Origin: Tenrec ecaudatus
Lineage: Eukaryota; Chordata; Mammalia; Afrosoricida; Tenrecidae
Length of the DNA: 64,000 bases
NCBI RefSeq assembly: GCF_050624435.1
Contig: NC_134542.1
Coordinates: 10,809,497 to 10,873,496 of the forward strand
Direction of reading: 5' to 3'
Shown here: positions 19,571 through 31,479 of the stretch, in pieces
Layout of the letters: every line of letters begins with the position of its first letter
Position numbering within the stretch: the stretch's first letter is position 1
Translations under genes and position numbers: made by a program
The notes under the pieces: generated by a model
What the model was told of the DNA's origin: nothing
Databases searched by the model: none
What the model saw: only the letters and a program-made list of their open reading frames with translations

Positions 19571-22500
19571 TAAGGAGCGAGGTCCCGGGTATATTCTGTC
19601 CCCACACTTCTGGTGGTGGGATCTGAATGCGCCCGGAAATCTGTGCTCCTCAGTGGAGCACATTGAATGAGACAACAACAAACACACCGACAGCCAAACC
19701 CAACCCGTGGCCACCAGTCGATTCGGACTCAAGCAAGCCCACCCAGGTGTCACTGAATGACTGACTGAAGGACTAAAAGGGAGCACTTTCAGGGGAGCCA
19801 GCGTGTGACCGTCCTTCCTTCTTCTGAGAAGCCCCGTTCTTCACTCAGCCCACTTCCGTCCTGTGGCCTCTCAGGCCCCAGGAACCTCCTCCTGCGGTCC
19901 AGCGTGCTGATTCCCATGATCCACCTTCAACCAAGAGCTTGGCTTAGGCTCTCAGGAGAATGGGCAACCATGTCTCCTTCCCTGGAAAATAGGAGGAGTC
20001 CCTTATTCTGGCTGTTGTTTCTCCTTCCGCACACCCGAGAGCGGAAGCTGCCTGTGGGGCACAGCGCCCTTGGAAACACGTCGCCAAGAGGAGAAAGACA
20101 GGCTCTGGCATGGAGGATCCACGCGGGTCAATTCATACTACACCCAAATGGCACCTCCGGCATTCCCCAAGGCCTCAGACTGGGGTCCTTTTCAACGTCC
20201 TTTGATTTGGGAACAAAAAGAAGTCTGGAGGAGACAGATCAGGGTGGATGGGAAGAGGTTTTCCAAAGACATTCTTAGGATAGCGCTTACTCTCCTGGAA
20301 GAATGAGCAGGCTCAATGTTGGGATGGGAAAAAATTCCTCCTCCCAGCTTTCCTGACCCTTTCCTCATCAATATCGTGTTCCATTTCCTTCGAACTTCTA
20401 ATCACCTCAGTGACCGTCGCATCTCCTTCTAGAAAATCGGTTAGGACCACGCCTTTGGGATAAAAAAAAGGGGGCGCAGCCGTATCTTCTGAGCTGACCT
20501 GACCTCTCTGCTTGGGATTTAACAAGCTCCACAGATGCCCTCAGAAGCCAAGACCCCTAACCAAACCAAGACGTGTGAATTACCGACAGAGCTTGTCTGC
20601 AGCTGCCCCTACCCTTGTGACTTGAATCTCATTGAAAATCAAATGAATACCATTCATGCAGCCAGGCCACGTCACCAGTGTTCTAGGGAAGTTACCTGAG
20701 CAGGTAAGCAATGGGCCCAGAAAAGGGCCCCCTTCAAAGCACCCATTCCTTTGGCCATCCACCTTCTGCAACCTCGTGGATCTCTCTAACGACACACATG
20801 AAGATAAACACGCAATTCACTTAGTTCTGTCTATTGTTGCTGGTTTGGGGGCACCTTTTAAAAATACCTTAGATACGAGCCAATCCCAGTTAGCAAGAAA
20901 AAATTGGAATGTAGAAGGACAAACATGCCGAGACCACTGTGATCGGATGTGGGCAAGGTAAATTCCCATGCCCGAGGTCGGGGTGCGGGTGGGCGGGGAG
21001 GAAGGCGAGGAAAAAGCAGCGGGCTCTCCAGCCACATGCAGCTGTCTCGTCCATATGTGTGGCTCTGAAGTAAAACCGAAATTGAAAGTAACACTATCAT
21101 AGCTTCATTCGTTAACCTTTTAAAGGCCAGTATTCAGAGCACGGGAATTCCATTTGTATGTACAAATATCCGTACAGCTCTCCAATAATTTTTAAATTGT
21201 TGTGAGGGACGGGATTGGCTCTTCCATCTCTAAGAACGTTTGCGGAGCCCTGGGCTAGACTGTGGATGGGGGTTCCGTGGGAGGAACGGAAGATGGTGGT
21301 CCACAAGACGGGGAAATCGAGGAGCAGGGAAGGGTAGATTATTTAGGGGTTGATGAGTCGTTTATAAACAAGTTGAGGATCCTAAATGTAAACCCCCACC
21401 TAATCTACAGTTGAAAATAAAAAGGAGTTTTAAAAAAGGGTGGAGGAGGAGGAAAAATCTAGGCCAAATAGTTAGATAGTATAAAGAATACTTTGGTAGG
21501 GCCCTGGAATGCCTATCTATGTGACGGTTTCGTAATAGCATCTGACGGTCTCAGCAGGTGCAGCCCCCACCCCTTTCACCTCGGCCAGAGACCAAGCCAT
21601 CAGAGATGAGGATCGCCTGCCTGGAGTGGCCGCTGCCTCCGCCTGCAAGTGTCCAGCAGCCACAGTGGCTGCAGGACTAGCTCTTGTGTTCCATCTCACC
21701 ACTGTCCTGCAGGCGCACAACCCAGGCCTGCTCCCTGGGAGCCAGGGTTTTCGAACTGGCTCTGGCTTTGTACGTTCTTTGGAGGAGAATGCTAGTCAGT
21801 GTTCATTTCCTTTGAGTTATTTCTGTTACCTTGGCGTTGAACAAAGGATTGGGTGAGAGAAGTGGAGGGGGCGGTGGGAAGTAAGCCGAGAACAGATGCT
21901 GGGAAGTATCGGCCCTCGTTTGGAGGCAGCAAGTGAAACCTCCATCAAACCCATCTTGATGAGAAGCCACAGGACATGGGGGCGGAGGGGGCCCTGAACA
22001 CCTTTACCCAAAATAACCAACTCCGTAAGGGTTTATCGTATGGCGGGAACAATGTGGGTGGCTGTAATTACCACCGGCGGCTCTAAGGTATCTTTTGAAC
22101 TTGAGGTCAGAAAAGAGCCTGGGTGTCTTGAGGTGGATAGGTTAGGGTCACCCAGGACAATTGGAGACTCTCCCAGCCCACCAAGCCCCTTAAGCGGAGG
22201 AGCACTAGGAGTAAACAGGGAGGCAGAGGGATAAAAGGAAGTAAAGCCACCAATGTGCCAGGGACATCTGGGTCGTGGTTGGCCTCCTTCTTAACCCAGG
22301 AACAGACTCCTTAGAAATGGCTTTGACTGGGAGGGGATGCTGTGTCTCACTTGTGTCCACATTTCTGGCAGCTGTCTGCCCATTGGGAAGTCACTAAAGC
22401 TCTCAAAGTTCTGATTTCTTCCCTTAGAAACATGGAGGGACATGCCCTCTAGGGGTCTCTCACAGCCAGTGGCCACCGCAGGGCGACATGGGGGAAGAGT

Positions 22501-23033
22501 ACAGACAGCAATGGGTGACATCATCGGGGTGGGGCTGGGGCACCAAAAAGACTATCAAATTTCTCTGCAAGGTTTTATCAAAAGTCTATCATCTTTCTTC
22601 TTTTTAAAAAATTCATCTAAAGTATCCTATAGTTACAGCGATAAAAATCTTTGTAAGTCTAAGCTTTCATGTATCAATATACCTTCAAGGCTAAAACCTC
22701 TGTCCCAATCGACTGTTGGAATTCCCTAATATGCCTCAGTCAGAGCTGTCATCGTTGTTCAGTTACAGTGAAGATTTGCGTCATATGGCTGCTTCCTCTG
22801 CACACATACAGTAAGCACACACTGTCGTTGTTCACTCATGTCTGTTTGGAATTCTTGTCATGTTTTCTGGTGTTTCAGCGGCCATATTGTGGTAAGCAGT
22901 ATTTGTGGGCCTGTATCAGTAACTCTCTTCAATGGACTTGTAATGAAAAAGGAGAGAAATCATAACAGGCTTCCAGCGACTAATGATGTAGTCATTCAAT
23001 GTTGAAAGATTTGTACATAATTCTTCCCAAAAA
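19571..23033. other. Repeat-poor intergenic stretch, no gene recognised
   Basis: About 3.4 kb almost free of the SINE and LINE families that fill the flanks; only a possible SINE scrap lies near 19695-19740. Chance frames such as 19805-20278 show no domain. The low repeat density may mark retained regulatory sequence near the hair-protein gene, but no element can be named. Confidence 0.5.
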
Positions 23034-23229
23034 CTCACAGCCAAGGTTGATTCTGAGTCTCAGAGAGACCCTATAGGATTGTACAATTGCCCTTGTGGGC
23101 ATCTGAAAGTGCAGCTCTCTCTGGGAGTGGACAGCCTCATCTTTCTCCCAGGAGTGGCTGATGGTTTCAAACTGCTGACCTTGAAGCTACGAGACCAACA
23201 TGTGACCCACGACACCACCAAGGCTCCCA
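23034..23229 (-). repeat. AfroSINE, minus orientation
   Basis: 'ttgattctgagtctcagaga', 'agcctcatctttctcccagg' and 'gacaccaccaaggctccc' are in order. Confidence 0.9.
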
Positions 23230-23379
23230 ATTTTGTTCATGATATTCATACAAGAAATATTACATGTTATGTCACATATTATTTTCCAAATTGAGAACAA
23301 ACCTTACTAAAGATTCTGGTAAGGAACAATGGCTGCTCAAAAGATTAAACACAGGAAAAAACCTAACCAGAGAAGCAAA

Positions 23380-23575
23380 CGGCCGGCCGATACAAAGAAA
23401 ACTACAAAGCACTATTACAAGAAACCAAGAGACCTACTTCACTGGAAAGAAACATGCCATGCTCCTGGATAAGACTTAACATTGTGAAAGTGTCCATCTA
23501 CAGACATAATGTAATCCCTCTCCGGATTCCCACATTATGCGTTCGGGAGATGGAGAAAATAACCAGCTTTCTAGA
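23380..23575 (+). mobile_element. L1 LINE ORF2 fragment
   Basis: 'acaaagcactattacaagaa', 'catgccatgctcctggataa' and 'aacattgtgaaagtgtccat' are typical of the L1 reverse-transcriptase-coding region. Only about 200 bp survive, with the frame broken. Confidence 0.7.
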
Positions 23576-23577
23576 AA

Positions 23578-23755
23578 AAGGCACCCTGGTGGGGTAGTGG
23601 TTATGAATTGGACTGATAACTACAAGGTCAGCAGTTCAAAACCACAAGGTGATTGATGGGAGAAAGACAGAACTTTCTATTCCTGTAGAGCTCGTCTTGG
23701 AAACTCAGAGAAGCAGTTCTCCCCAGGCCTATGAGAGTCGGCAATGACTTGTGTT
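23578..23755 (+). repeat. AfroSINE
   Basis: 'gcaccctggtggggtagtgg', 'acaaggtcagcagttcaaaa' and 'atgagagtcggcaatgactt' are present; the 3' end abuts the RTE copy. Confidence 0.85.
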
Positions 23756-25365
23756 TTAGGTATCCATACAGCCAAGGGCACGCCACGAAGAAGGATAGGC
23801 TGTCCACATTGGAGGAATTCGCCATTGAACACCTTAGGTCAGAAAGCATTCAAAATATGACTGAGGAAGAGCTGCCTTCTCGCAGTAGAGCGGTGCAGAA
23901 TGGCATGGTAGGCAAGGCCTGCAGGAACTTCACTTCCTGAAGGGGCATAACTCAAAATGAAACAGCTGCACAGGACTCTTAATAATCAGAACATGGAGTG
24001 CACGAATTACGATTCAGGGAAAAGTGGAGGTTGCAGAAAAGAAAATGTTAACACATGAGATAGATACCCTAGGTGGCAGTGAGCTGAATGAACTAGGCTA
24101 GAAAAAATCATATGGTTTACTGTGCCAAAGATGATCTATCGAGAGAAATGGTGAGGCAGTCATTGTAAAAAAGAACATTTCAGGATCTATCTTGAAATAC
24201 CATGCTGTCTGAGATAGGATGGCATCTATCCACATGCAAGGAAATTCAGTCAATACAACTATTATTCAAAGTTATGCACCAACCACTAAAACTAGTGTTG
24301 GACAATTCTACTGTCTTTAGTCTGAAATTGATCAAACAGGTAGTCAAGGTGCAATGATCATTATTGGCGATTGGAATGCCGAAGTTGGAAACAAAATGGA
24401 AGCAGAAAAACAACAATCCCAGGACACTCCACTGTGTTCAAAGTACATGTTTATGGATCAAGAGGAAGTTGTACAAACAACGAGGGAATACTACATGGTT
24501 TAATATCAAGGAAGGTGTGTGCCAGGGGTTATTCGATCTGGATGCTGAGCAAATAATTAGGGAACTGGGTCATATGAAGAATGTGGCATCAGGAGTGGAG
24601 GTACACTTATGAATGACCTATAATATGCAGATGACACAATTTTTCTTACCGAAAATGAGGACTTGAAGCACTTTCTGACGAAGATCAAAGACGGTAGCCT
24701 TCTGTATGGATTACAACTCAAGATAAAACCCCAAATCTCACAACTGGAACAGGAGGTAACATCATGGTAAATGGAAAAAAGATTGAAGTTGCCAAGGATG
24801 TTATCTTGCTTGGATCCATAATCAAGGCTCATGGAAGCAGCAGTCAAGAGATCAAATAACACGTTGTACCAGGTGAGTCTGCAGCACAAGTGTTAAAGAG
24901 TAAGGACATCACTTTGAGGCCCGAGGTGTACCTAACTCACCCCGTGGATGGTATGCTCAACCACCTCATATGCATGTGAAAATTGAACAAAAGAATTGAC
25001 ACATTTGAATGACAGTGCTGGCAAAGAATATTGCAAGCATCAGGCCTGCTGAAAGATTTAATTTTTTTAAATAAAAGCAGTCCTGAAAGCAGTGCAGCCG
25101 GAGTGCCCCTGAGAGGCCAAGATGGAGACTTTGTCTCATGTCGTTTGGACATGTTATGAAAAGAGGCCGGTGCCTGCCTGGAGAAGGGCAGCAGGCTTGG
25201 TGTGGAAGAAAGGAAAAAGAGGAAGACTCTCAAGGAAATGGATTGACACAGTGGCTGCAACAATGAGCTCCCGCTTAAGAACAGTTGCGAGGACGGTCCA
25301 GAGGCGGGCAGCGCTGCCATCCGCTGTACACAGAGTAGCTGGGACTCGATGGCACCTAACAACAT
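23756..25365 (+). mobile_element. RTE-type LINE with large internal deletion
   Basis: The 5' leader (23756-24050) is followed by endonuclease-domain sequence; GDWNAEVGNK is readable at 24369-24395. A jump near 24480 leads to reverse-transcriptase sequence including the catalytic YADDT motif at 24624-24638, and it ends 'gggactcgatggcacctaac' at 25338-25357. A full RTE is about 3 kb, so most of the middle is missing. Stops and frameshifts are frequent. It is the only copy here showing both enzymatic signatures. Confidence 0.88.
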
Positions 25366-26214
25366 CAACAAGCAGGGAGAGGAAACAAGCTGCCAAAGGA
25401 ACAAAGATTCTGTACACAAAGCTGTGTGGCCGGGATGTGGCTTTAGATTCATTCGAGTGATTCCACAGCCCGTGTCCTTAGTCACCACACTGCAAACATC
25501 AGCCGGATTCTAGCCACTTGGTAAACAAGGGCAGATGCAGAATGTAAGGGGGCGGGGCGGGGGGAAGGTGATGAGAACCTTAGTATTAGCAGTTTTGATT
25601 GGCATCTGTCATTGTTTCTGGATAAGGAGAATCAGCTTATCAGGAAACATCTGGACACCCAGGCTCTTTCTTGATTTGAGCAGTGTTGGCTTCCTGCAGA
25701 GAAACCAAGACACCAGCTTCTCATTTAGCCCCTCAGCTGGCCCATCCTTTGCTGTCCCCATTGCCTCTTGTGTCTCCTCCTCCCATGTCAGCTCATACGC
25801 ACCCCTTCTTCTACAGCACGGTTTTCAATTATAGCAACATCCCATCTGGTTTCCTTGCCCCGTGTGATGGCACGCTCCTGTGAATCTGAACTCCTGGATG
25901 TTCAACAAGGTGCTTACAAGTCAGCTAGTAGCGAACTGACTTGAGCTTGCTTTTAAAAAGCTGGAAGAAATCGGTCTGTGGCTGATGGCAAGACCCACCC
26001 CAAGACAGGCGGGCGGCCGCATCATCACTGGGAAATGCCCTGTAGAGAGGGTCACCCCGGGGGAATGAGGCCAACTGAACACTGTTTAGAAGAATGTCTC
26101 TATTGGTTCACTCGATACTTAGCATTTAATGCCTCAAAACGAAAAATGGAATGTCTCATATATGCCAGGTGCTAGTGTTTCATAAGTTCTCACAGTCCAG
26201 TAGAGAAAACATTT
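25366..26214. other. Unassigned intergenic sequence
   Basis: No repeat family or gene recognised. A frame at 25535-25834 has no domain support. Confidence 0.45.
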
Positions 26215-26830
26215 GAATAATTTATTCACCCATACTTTTTGTTGAAATAAAATTCGTCATAAAACATGACCTTTTAAAGTGTACAATTCAGTGCTCTTTT
26301 GCATACTCTCAAAGTTGCACAACCATCTCAAAATCAAATGCCAGAAATTGTTATCACCCCAAAAAGTAGACTTTATTTATCAGCTCTCTGGATTTGCCTA
26401 CTGTGACATTTTTTGTCAATGAAACCATACAATATGTAGCCTTTGTGTCCTGCTCCTGCCACTTAGAACGCGTTCAGGGTTCATGCAGGCTGCATCATGA
26501 ATCCCTTCTTTGGTCATGCCACATTTTGTTTGTTCATGTATCACTCAGGGATTTAGTGTTCTTACATCCAGGCGAACACGAGTTACAGTGCTACCAACAT
26601 TCACATGCAAGTTGCTGTGTTGACCTATGTCTTTCTTTTAGCTCCCTCTTGAGGAATAGTTTCACTGGATATCTTAATTCTGGGTTGACAGCTTTCTTCG
26701 TCATTGAAGACATTGCTACCCTATCTTGTGGCCTCTGTGCACACATTTTCCTTGAGACCGTCTCCTTTACCGCGAGCACTTGCAATGTTTCTCTTGCCCC
26801 CTTATTATGTTCAAGGAGTATTTAATTTCT
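26215..26830 (-). mobile_element. Ancient mammalian L1 (L1M-type) fragments
   Basis: 26215-26560 resembles the reverse of an L1M 3' UTR ('aaagtgtacaattcagtgct', 'gttgcacaaccatctcaaaa', 'atcaccccaaaaagtaga'). 26640-26830 resembles another reversed L1 segment ('tagtttcactggatatctta', 'tctgggttgacagctttctt'). Both are well diverged, so older than the AfroSINEs. Confidence 0.65.
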
Positions 26831-27287
26831 AAAACGGTTATTTTCGGCTCATATTCTGAGGAACCTACTGCGAACACGGAACACTAAGAGTTGACCCATA
26901 CACAGGAGGTTTACGGTAAGTTTTCTTGAGAATTCCTAAAGCCATTAAGTGGGAACACTCATTGGCTCTTAAGAGTTCCCACCACACAGTCCAACCTTCT
27001 CATTATAATCTTGTTTCCTTATAGATGGCAAATTCCTCTAGATTAATACTATCAACACACTTCTCCAGGCTCCAGCTACGCGGACAGTGCAAGCATTCTA
27101 CAACAGAGGACACATCTTCTATTACCACACACGTATGTACACATTTACATGTTGGCCTGAATCCTTTGACTCCTACTCAGGTGCCTTGTATCCATTCTAC
27201 CACTGTTTTAGTCCATTGCTAAGAGCTTCCTCACCCCGACTCAACTTAACCTATTTAGCATCCTTTTAAGTCCTTGGGTGCTTAAGG
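26831..27287. other. Unassigned intergenic sequence
   Basis: Nothing identified. Confidence 0.45.
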
Positions 27288-27440
27288 TGGTAGTCTAACC
27301 AAAGTGTGGGTGGTACCAGCCCACCCAGAGGTGTACTGGAGGAATCTACTTCCAAGACCAGCCCCTGAAAACCCCATGCAGGAGCAGTTGCACACTGTCA
27401 CCTCTTCCGGACTCTGAAATGTCACAGTGGAGCCCATTCT
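27288..27440 (+). repeat. Older AfroSINE-like SINE variant
   Basis: 'accagcccacccagaggtgt' and 'aatctacttccaagaccag' resemble a divergent tRNA-SINE subfamily rather than the common AfroSINE. The 3' part is weak. Confidence 0.5.
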
Positions 27441-27512
27441 CTGCTCCAAGAGGTCTCAGCATGACAGTGGCTCCTGTGTCAGTTGCATATCCTTGAGCTC
27501 TTGCTAATGCCT

Positions 27513-27702
27513 AAGGGAGAGCCCTGGCGGCATGTGGTCAAGCACACAGCTACCAACGGCAAGGCAAGCGGCTTCAACCCACTAGATGGACAAAGATGAA
27601 GCAGTCTGCTACTGTAAAGATTAGAGTACTGGAAACACTATGGGCAGTTCTACTCTGTTATCCCGGGTTGTTGAGTGGCAATTGACTCGAGAGCAGTCAA
27701 TT
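27513..27702 (+). repeat. AfroSINE
   Basis: 'gggagagccctggcggcatg', 'aacggcaaggcaagcggctt' and 'ggcaattgactcgagagcag' are in order. Confidence 0.87.
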
Positions 27703-27834
27703 TAGTTTCATATCCAATCAGCACGTCTTCCTCCTTCAGTTCACCTGTATTTTAGAAATTTACCAAAACATTAAGCCAAAGAAACATGTTGATGACATGA
27801 ATAGTTATATAAATTGGTTTGGTAAAACATTTAT

Positions 27835-28560
27835 TATTAAATACCTTTATTTGGGGGCTTTTACATCTCATCACAATCTATACATTCATCCGTGTCACGC
27901 ACATTTGCATGTTGCCATCATTCCCAAAGCATTGTTCCCACTTGAGCCCCTGGCATTAGCTTCCCATTTCTTCCCCCAGGACCCCTGGATAAGTTAGATT
28001 ATTATTTGCATATCTTACATTGTCCTCCACCACACACCACCTTTCCATTGTTGTTCCCTTAGGAGGTTTTATGTTGATCCTTGTGATGAATTCCCTTTCT
28101 CCCTTCCCCTCCCCTAATCCTCCTGATCTCTCCTTGTTGGCCCTGAGGGGTTTATCTGTCCTGGATTCCAAGTGTTGCAGGCTCATGTCTGTAGCAGTGT
28201 GCATGTTCTGATCTAATCCGATTTGTAAGGTAGAACTGAGGTCATAATAGTGGGGGGGGGGCGGGCAGGGGAAAGCACCAAATTAGAGGAAAGCTGTTTC
28301 ATCAGTATTATACTGCACCCTGACTGGCTCATCTCTTCCCTGTGACCCCTGTGAGGGGATGTCCAATTGCCTATAGATGGGCATTGGGTTTCCACTCCAT
28401 GTCACCCCCCCACCCCCCTCCCAATCACATTGGGTATGATTTTATTCTGGGTCTTTGATGCCCGATACCTGATCCTATTGACACCTCATGATCACACAAG
28501 CTGGTGTGCTTCTTCCATGTGGCTTGGCTTTGCCTGGTTTCTGCACTTATTAATATCTCT
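27835..28560 (-). mobile_element. LINE (probably L1) 3'-UTR copy
   Basis: Minus-orientation member of the 3'-UTR family, extending to the 'cacctcatgatcacacaagc' and 'ctggtgtgcttcttccatgt' blocks, so longer at its 5' side than the other minus copies. It holds a G9 run at 28252-28260. Confidence 0.8.
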
Positions 28561-28569
28561 GCATGTCTA

Positions 28570-29232
28570 TCTAGATAAGTTAGGCAGGATAAACAATTTG
28601 GAGATGAAAAGAATGGGACCAATTGTTCTGGGGGGATATGGAAGAGGAGGTGGGAGAAAGGAAGGTGGGTGGGGAAACCAACCCAGGGACAAGGGGACAA
28701 GTGAACCAAAATCAATGGAAGGGAGTAAGATGCCTAATGGGGCTTAATCAAGGGCAATATAGCAATGAGGAATTACTAAACCCAAATGAAGGCAAACATG
28801 ATTGTGGGACAAGAGGAAAGTAAAATGAAATAGAGGAAAGAACCAGGAGGCAAAGGACATTTATAGGTCTTAATACAGGCATGTACATATGTAAATATAT
28901 TTATATAAGATGAGATGGGAATAGAACCATGCACTCTTATCTATATGTTAAGAATTAAGGTTGCAAATGGACATTGGGCCTCAACTCAAGTACTCCCTCA
29001 ACACAAGAACACTTTGGTTCTAATAATCCGGCATTCTGTGATGCTCACCTTCCCGACATGATTGTTGAAGACCAAATAGGTGCATAAGCAAAAGTAGTGA
29101 AGAAAGCTGATGGTGCCCGGCTATCAAAAGATATAGCGTCTGGGGTCTTAAAGGTTTGAAGATAAACAAGTGGACATCTAGCTAAAAAGCAACAAAGCCC
29201 ACATGGAAGAAGGTGATTTCTTAAGCATGGAT
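28570..29232 (+). mobile_element. LINE (probably L1) 3'-UTR, upstream half
   Basis: The plus-strand portion includes 'gacattgggcctcaactcaa', 'agtactccctcaacacaag' and 'gctatcaaaagatatagcgt', which lie upstream of the segments in the 31.5-33.4 kb block. The downstream half is absent here. Confidence 0.7.
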
Positions 29233-29289
29233 TCAAGTCAGAAATTACTGTTAAGATTTGACCTTATAAAAACACAAAAGTTCTACACG

Positions 29290-29820
29290 TCTGGTAGTTA
29301 CATAATCTGGTGTCAGTTTGGGACTTGAGAGGAATGAGTGAAGGGGTTGAGTCTAGGTTGCATCATAGCCAGTGAGGCCTCTGTGTGAACATTCCCTTCT
29401 CCTGCGAATTCTGGGAATTCCTTTATTTCCTTCTTGGAGGTGGGAGACACTCTCAGGGTCACTCCCTAAGAGACGCGCTACTGACAAAACACATGGCACT
29501 ATGCTGATAGACCCCATTCCCTGGGAGCTGAAGGAACCATGTGGAGACCCTTGCCAGCGCTGAGATGCTTACACCACCACTGGATCCCAAAGTTCCCACC
29601 AACTGGGCTGTGATCTTCCTGAATTCAGCATCAATCCATGTGTTTCGTGAGACTAAAGAGGACTTTATAGATGGGTATTGGACATATGGGCTGATATTAG
29701 ACTTATGGACTTGATCTGGACTGGACTTGGGCTGTTTTCTCAATGTTCAATTGCTCTTGTATATAAAGCTCTTTCTTATACACATATGTGTGTTTATAAA
29801 GTTCTCCAATCTACCCAGAC
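29290..29820 (+). mobile_element. Solo-LTR-like element related to 12851-13312
   Basis: It shares 'ctggtagttacataatctgg', 'gtgagactaaagaggacttt' and 'tataaagctctttcttatac'. The ends are mutated and no clean target duplication is visible. Confidence 0.7.
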
Positions 29821-29912
29821 TATATAATAAAATAGGCACAATATTAACAGTTTTGATCAATATCAATATACTAGAAAGGTACAACAAACCAATTTTTAAA
29901 ACACTCGTGTAA

Positions 29913-29918
29913 TTTATT
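29913..29918 (-). terminator. AGFG1: Candidate distal poly(A) signal of AGFG1
   Basis: The minus strand reads AATAAA here. About 25-40 nt downstream it reads GTGTTTT and GGTTTGTTGT, a GU-rich element of the kind cleavage factors bind. Immediately beyond, repeat-rich intergenic DNA begins. Confidence 0.5.
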
Positions 29919-31479
29919 GGCACAGAAAATGTTTTTTAACTTTAATCAGAAAAACGTAGGCCTTCAAGGTGAACTTACAGATAAATGAATGAAAGCTTAC
30001 TTTTACAGCCTCTTTCATGGTACCCCCACCCCCTTCATTCACTTGGTTGAGAATCTCAGCAACTACTCATTCTAACATCACATAAAAAGACAAAATACCA
30101 ACAAAAATGAAGCCCGTCCCCCCACCCCCACCACCCCCCAAAAAACCTAACAAGCTCACAACCATGTTGACATCTTCACCGGTAACGTACCAAAACGAGA
30201 GGCAAACTGTTATCGTCACTGATCTACAAAACAACGCTACTGCACTCCAACACTGGCTACCAGTACAAAACAAGAAGGGAGGTGGATGGAGGGGCTGGGA
30301 TGCCCTGCCAAAGGCAGGGAGAGCCACTGTCCTGCAGGGACTTTCTGACCGACAGTTTTAACAAGGTAAGACTGGTAGATGGAACGGACCATGGTAAGAG
30401 CATCAGACCACAGAAAACACTTCAAATCCGGGGCTTGGGGCAGAAATGGCTGTAAAACATTTACCAACTGCCCCGACCACACTGGACTACCAAGTGGCTT
30501 CCCACTCATGGACCCTGAGTCTGCTGCCCCTGTGTTGATCCTGATTCATGGTGCCATAGAACTGTCCCCAGGCTGCCAGGCCTGTGGTTTCAATCATGCT
30601 GCAGCTAGTACTTGAGCACCTCACTGTGGCACCCAAAGGTGCTTTGGTTCAAAGATTAATGCTGTAACTAATGACACTCGCATTTCATGATATAATTTAA
30701 TATTATCAATAAGCTAATTTAACGCAAATGTTAGCAAGAGCTTCTCTTTTAAAACAAACATTTTAAATAGTACAGGGCACGTACAAACTAGGCTAAAATT
30801 GCCTTTCAGAGACGTGGAGTCCTGGTGGTATTTCAGGCGTATTCTTAGTCTAAAACACACTCCACTAATTACCTTATTAATGCTCCATTAATTATCCTAT
30901 TAATTTGCCTATGAAAATTAAATAAAACCTTAGATAAATTGTATTAGCATTGAAATACAAAGGAAACCCAAATCATGTGTTATATATGAAGGTTTTTACG
31001 CATCTCCAGATCTACAAACATGATGGCATTTTAACTCAACATCAAGTGTTTTATCGTGAGCATAAGCTGTCACCCTACAAACCCTGAGTCGGGCTTTAGG
31101 AGAGAGGCCGTGCTAGAGACTGTAGGAGATAATAATACACGAAAAGCAGTTGGCAAGTATCAAATAAATCAAATGGGCTTTGTAAGTTTTTTGAAAACAA
31201 GAAGCTTCGGAGCTACAAGCAAGCTCATCTTTGGCAATGTCTTCTTCCAAACATTTTAAATTGGCTTTGGAATGGTTCGCCAGGGCAGTCCCCAAATTTC
31301 ACTGTGATCAGAAGACTCCATGACTCTCAAACACTAGTATTGTCAAATCACAACTTGTAGCATTCAACTGGGACACAACGATGGTATTTACACATTTTAT
31401 CATTATAAACATACTTCCGGAAGACAGAGCTAAAAACATGTGCCCATTTAACTGGGATTTCAGCTGCAGGAAGACTTGG

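Noticed and set aside
19805-20278. 157-codon frame in the repeat-poor island
   Set aside because: No recognisable domain, no splice signals or Kozak context that would set it apart from chance at this GC content.
24937-25488. 183-codon minus-strand frame
   Set aside because: It is antisense to the RTE LINE 3' end.
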